From JBFLVQ01 sp040758525 (lineage in GTDB: Bacteria; Acidobacteriota; Blastocatellia; Chloracidobacteriales; JADJPF01), in assembly GCA_040758525.1 (NCBI GenBank), contig JBFLVQ010000112.1, positions 1-17,934 on the forward strand: 17,934 nt of DNA, read 5' to 3'. Position numbers and translations under genes: made by a program. The notes beneath the pieces are model-generated. The model ran no database searches. It was not told the DNA's origin and saw only the letters and a list, made by a program, of their open reading frames with translations. This document shows, in pieces, positions 16,373-17,934 of this stretch; the first letter of the stretch is position 1; each line of letters opens with the position of its first letter.

Positions 16373-17149
16373 CTACTCAAGATTCTCCTTCGTAGGCTTC
16401 CGTAGCATATTATGTAATCGCATTTGATCATCAGATACATAAGGAGAGGTTATAACCTGATTGAGTTGCGGGAGTTGACCATTTGACAAGTAATCTGTGT
16501 ATATACTCAATGGATAGGACTCGGCGAGTAATAAAGCACTCTTGATCGCATTATTATACTCCCAATTATAATAAATCGAGTCTCCTTGTGCCAGTCGTGC
16601 TACACCTTCATCTGCATATAGCTTGAAGGCTGCTTCTTCACCAGCAGGAATGGGAGTGACTTTAACTCGCACAATGTTCGATTCTATCTCCTCTATCTGT
16701 TCACCTCGCTTGTCCCGGTAAACTACCTTGAATTCATACTCTCCTGCTTTGTCTAACACCAATCGCTTTTTATTAGTATCAAACACGATTACTGCTATGC
16801 CACTAGAAGCCTCTCCTGGCAATAATTTTGTAGGTAGCGCTATACCGACAGGGTGCTCTTGCGCTCCACAGCTATACTTTTCGAATTGTTCTCCTACCCG
16901 ACGGTAGTATATTCGCAATTTAAAATCGCTTAGACTTAAACCAAATGCTCCAATAATTGTTTCCTTACTGACATTATGGACTTCCATAGTCAAGCGAACT
17001 GGTTGACCTACGTGGTAAACATCCCGATCTGTTATAAGAACCAAATCTAGTTCTTTAGATGAAGTCATTGCTTGATTGGTCATAATCCCCAATGTTGCAA
17101 AGAAAAGCATGACCGTTAAGCAAACCCTAACAATATTCCGTTTAGTCAT
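16373..17149 (-). CDS. Secreted Ig-like protein, intact copy; possible protease partner
   Basis: This 258-residue protein has a signal peptide (residues 1-about 28, with VCLTVMLFFATLGIM as core). Residues about 35-166 look like one Ig-type beta-sandwich: LDLVLITDRDVYHVGQPVRL, then MEVHNVSKETI, a mid strand FKLRIYYRR, LLPGEAS, and AGEYEFKVVY. The order (N-terminal strand, VxNxS-type strand, PGE turn, GEYxF strand) recalls BsuPI-like proteinase inhibitor domains, but I cannot confirm this. Residues 167-258 form a charged, probably helical tail (EEAAFKLYADEGVARL, NAIKSALLLAESYP). AAGGAGGT lies 6 nt before the ATG. The gene starts 21 nt after the protease stop, implying co-transcription, and is the parent of the broken copy to its left. 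Confidence 0.9.
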   Translation of the reverse strand: MTKRNIVRVCLTVMLFFATLGIMTNQAMTSSKELDLVLITDRDVYHVGQPVRLTMEVHNVSKETIIGAFGLSLSDFKLRIYYRRVGEQFEKYSCGAQEHPVGIALPTKLLPGEASSGIAVIVFDTNKKRLVLDKAGEYEFKVVYRDKRGEQIEEIESNIVRVKVTPIPAGEEAAFKLYADEGVARLAQGDSIYYNWEYNNAIKSALLLAESYPLSIYTDYLSNGQLPQLNQVITSPYVSDDQMRLHNMLRKPTKENLE

Positions 17150-17155
17150 TATGAA

Positions 17156-17163
17156 ACCTCCTT
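17156..17163 (-). promoter_or_regulatory. Consensus ribosome binding site of the intact copy
   Basis: AAGGAGGT on the minus strand, 6 nt before the start codon at 17149. It sits in the 21-nt gap after the protease stop and predicts efficient translation from a shared transcript. Confidence 0.8.
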
Positions 17164-17170
17164 TAATCGA

Positions 17171-17934
17171 TTACGGCTTTACTCTTCTGCGTATCTGCTT
17201 TTGATCTGCAGGAATAAAGAAAGTAAAGCTGGTTATATTCTGCCAGCGAGGGTCAACCAACTCTATATATTCCATAATGCCCCCTTGAGCATCTCTATCA
17301 GGTATATTAAACATATGGCCTACTTCATGAACTACAGTAGTTTTCGTTACTAAGCTCTTATTAATATGGGGATATCCTGCGTTCACAGTAAGCAGTGCAG
17401 CATCACGTATTGCTTCAACAAAGATAAAAGAGCCTTCCGTCAGACGTGTTATTCCAGCAACCAATCTATGATCTACATCTATATCAGGATCCTGATCTCG
17501 TATCTCTTGCTCTTGCCATCCCCCTTGAACATACACAACCCAGTAGTCTTTTGTACCAAACCAATCTCGACCACCAAATAGCTGAGTTGATATTTCAGCC
17601 CCAATTATATTTCTATTGAACTTTGGCTGCGTTGTGCTTTGCAGATCATATTTTGGCTTGATATAAGTTGATGCAAAAAGATTTTCACTCACAATATCAC
17701 TATCTTGCATTAACGCAAAGTCTCTTGGATATACTAACTCTGGCTCATTGGCTTGATCGTCATCGTTTAAAACAACCGGCAGTTGAAAAGGTGGTTGATT
17801 AACATTACTGGCTAATTCCACATCAGTGTTATTATTTATCTGATCGATCACAAAACTAACTCCAGAAACAACTATATTCCCTCCGCTATATAGCCCAGGA
17901 TCACTTACAGGCTGCCTGAGTATAAATTTATGAG
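17171..17934 (-). CDS. Metzincin-like HExxH metalloprotease, 5' end cut by window
   Basis: The frame is open to the right edge; the in-frame Met at 17851 has no ribosome binding site and no signal peptide, so the true start is probably outside. Numbered from that Met, the zinc-binding motif is HEVGHMFNIPD (His175, Glu176, His179, Asp185), followed by GGIMEY with Met193, like a metzincin Met-turn. The usual Gly of HExxHxxGxxH/D is Asn182, so it is a divergent member. Upstream are beta-rich segments (DYWVVYVQGGW, FIFVEAIRDAALLT). The final residues RWQNITSFTFFIPADQ fit a closing strand. The part beyond 17851 reads GGNIVVSGVSFV, suggesting an N-terminal beta domain. It is very likely secreted, given its co-transcribed exported neighbour, but export cannot be seen here. 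Confidence 0.85.
   Translation of the reverse strand, partial: HKFILRQPVSDPGLYSGGNIVVSGVSFVIDQINNNTDVELASNVNQPPFQLPVVLNDDDQANEPELVYPRDFALMQDSDIVSENLFASTYIKPKYDLQSTTQPKFNRNIIGAEISTQLFGGRDWFGTKDYWVVYVQGGWQEQEIRDQDPDIDVDHRLVAGITRLTEGSFIFVEAIRDAALLTVNAGYPHINKSLVTKTTVVHEVGHMFNIPDRDAQGGIMEYIELVDPRWQNITSFTFFIPADQKQIRRRVKP

Larger units (their letters stand above)
16372..17249. repeat. Tandem duplication, right unit
   Basis: This is the intact partner of 15334-16210, running from just before the stop codon of the secreted Ig-like gene to within the last codons of the protease gene. Confidence 0.95.

Noticed and set aside
15334..17249. CRISPR or insertion sequence as explanation of the repeats
   Set aside because: There are only two long gene-sized copies, with no short regular repeats and no transposase.

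Overview
The window reads as an ordinary chromosomal stretch of a diderm (Gram-negative-type) bacterium. LolA and many Sec-type signal peptides support this. The AT-leaning codon use, the fungalysin-type M36 protease with bacterial beta-sandwich tails, and several secreted Ig-like proteins would suit an Acidobacteriota (Blastocatellia-like) genome. That placement is an inference, not a demonstrated assignment. There is no rRNA, tRNA, CRISPR array, phage module or transposase. Both edges cut genes: the first reading frame is open from base 1 and the last is open to base 17934.

Layout. 1-4891 (+): an unrecognised cytosolic protein (partial), a secreted protein with two tandem Ig-like repeats, and a large secreted M36 metalloprotease, all closely spaced. 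4888-5445 (-): a small zinc-ribbon membrane protein whose stop codon overlaps that of the protease. 5485-6780 (+): a FadI-type 3-ketoacyl-CoA thiolase. 6791-7402 (-): an exported protein of unknown function. 7579-9692 (+): a rhomboid intramembrane protease, then a class I/II aminotransferase. 9811-10392 (+): a DisA_N/diadenylate-cyclase-like protein with altered motif residues. 10401-12107 (-): an orphan PAS sensor histidine kinase. 12226-13668 (+): an exported Ig/IPT-like protein. 13673-14518 (-): a patatin-like phospholipase. 14635-15294 (+): LolA. 15335-17934 (-): a leftward accessory locus.

The leftward locus (15334-17934) is the most interesting part. A metzincin-like HExxH protease (5' end outside the window) is followed after 21 nt by a secreted Ig-like protein of 258 residues. 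The end of the protease gene and the whole downstream gene are then repeated in tandem (units about 878 and 877 nt, offset 1039 nt). The second copy is broken at a run of ten G residues on its coding strand, and an eleventh G would restore the frame exactly. The spacer between the copies holds a strong imperfect inverted repeat with 27-nt arms. A workable but unproven reading is a secreted protease with a duplicated partner or inhibitor, one copy of which may be switched by the G tract, decaying, or mis-sequenced.

Genes are tightly packed. Four convergent pairs are separated by 10 nt or less, or overlap, with no visible hairpin-plus-T-run terminators. No intergenic stretch exceeds 300 bases.
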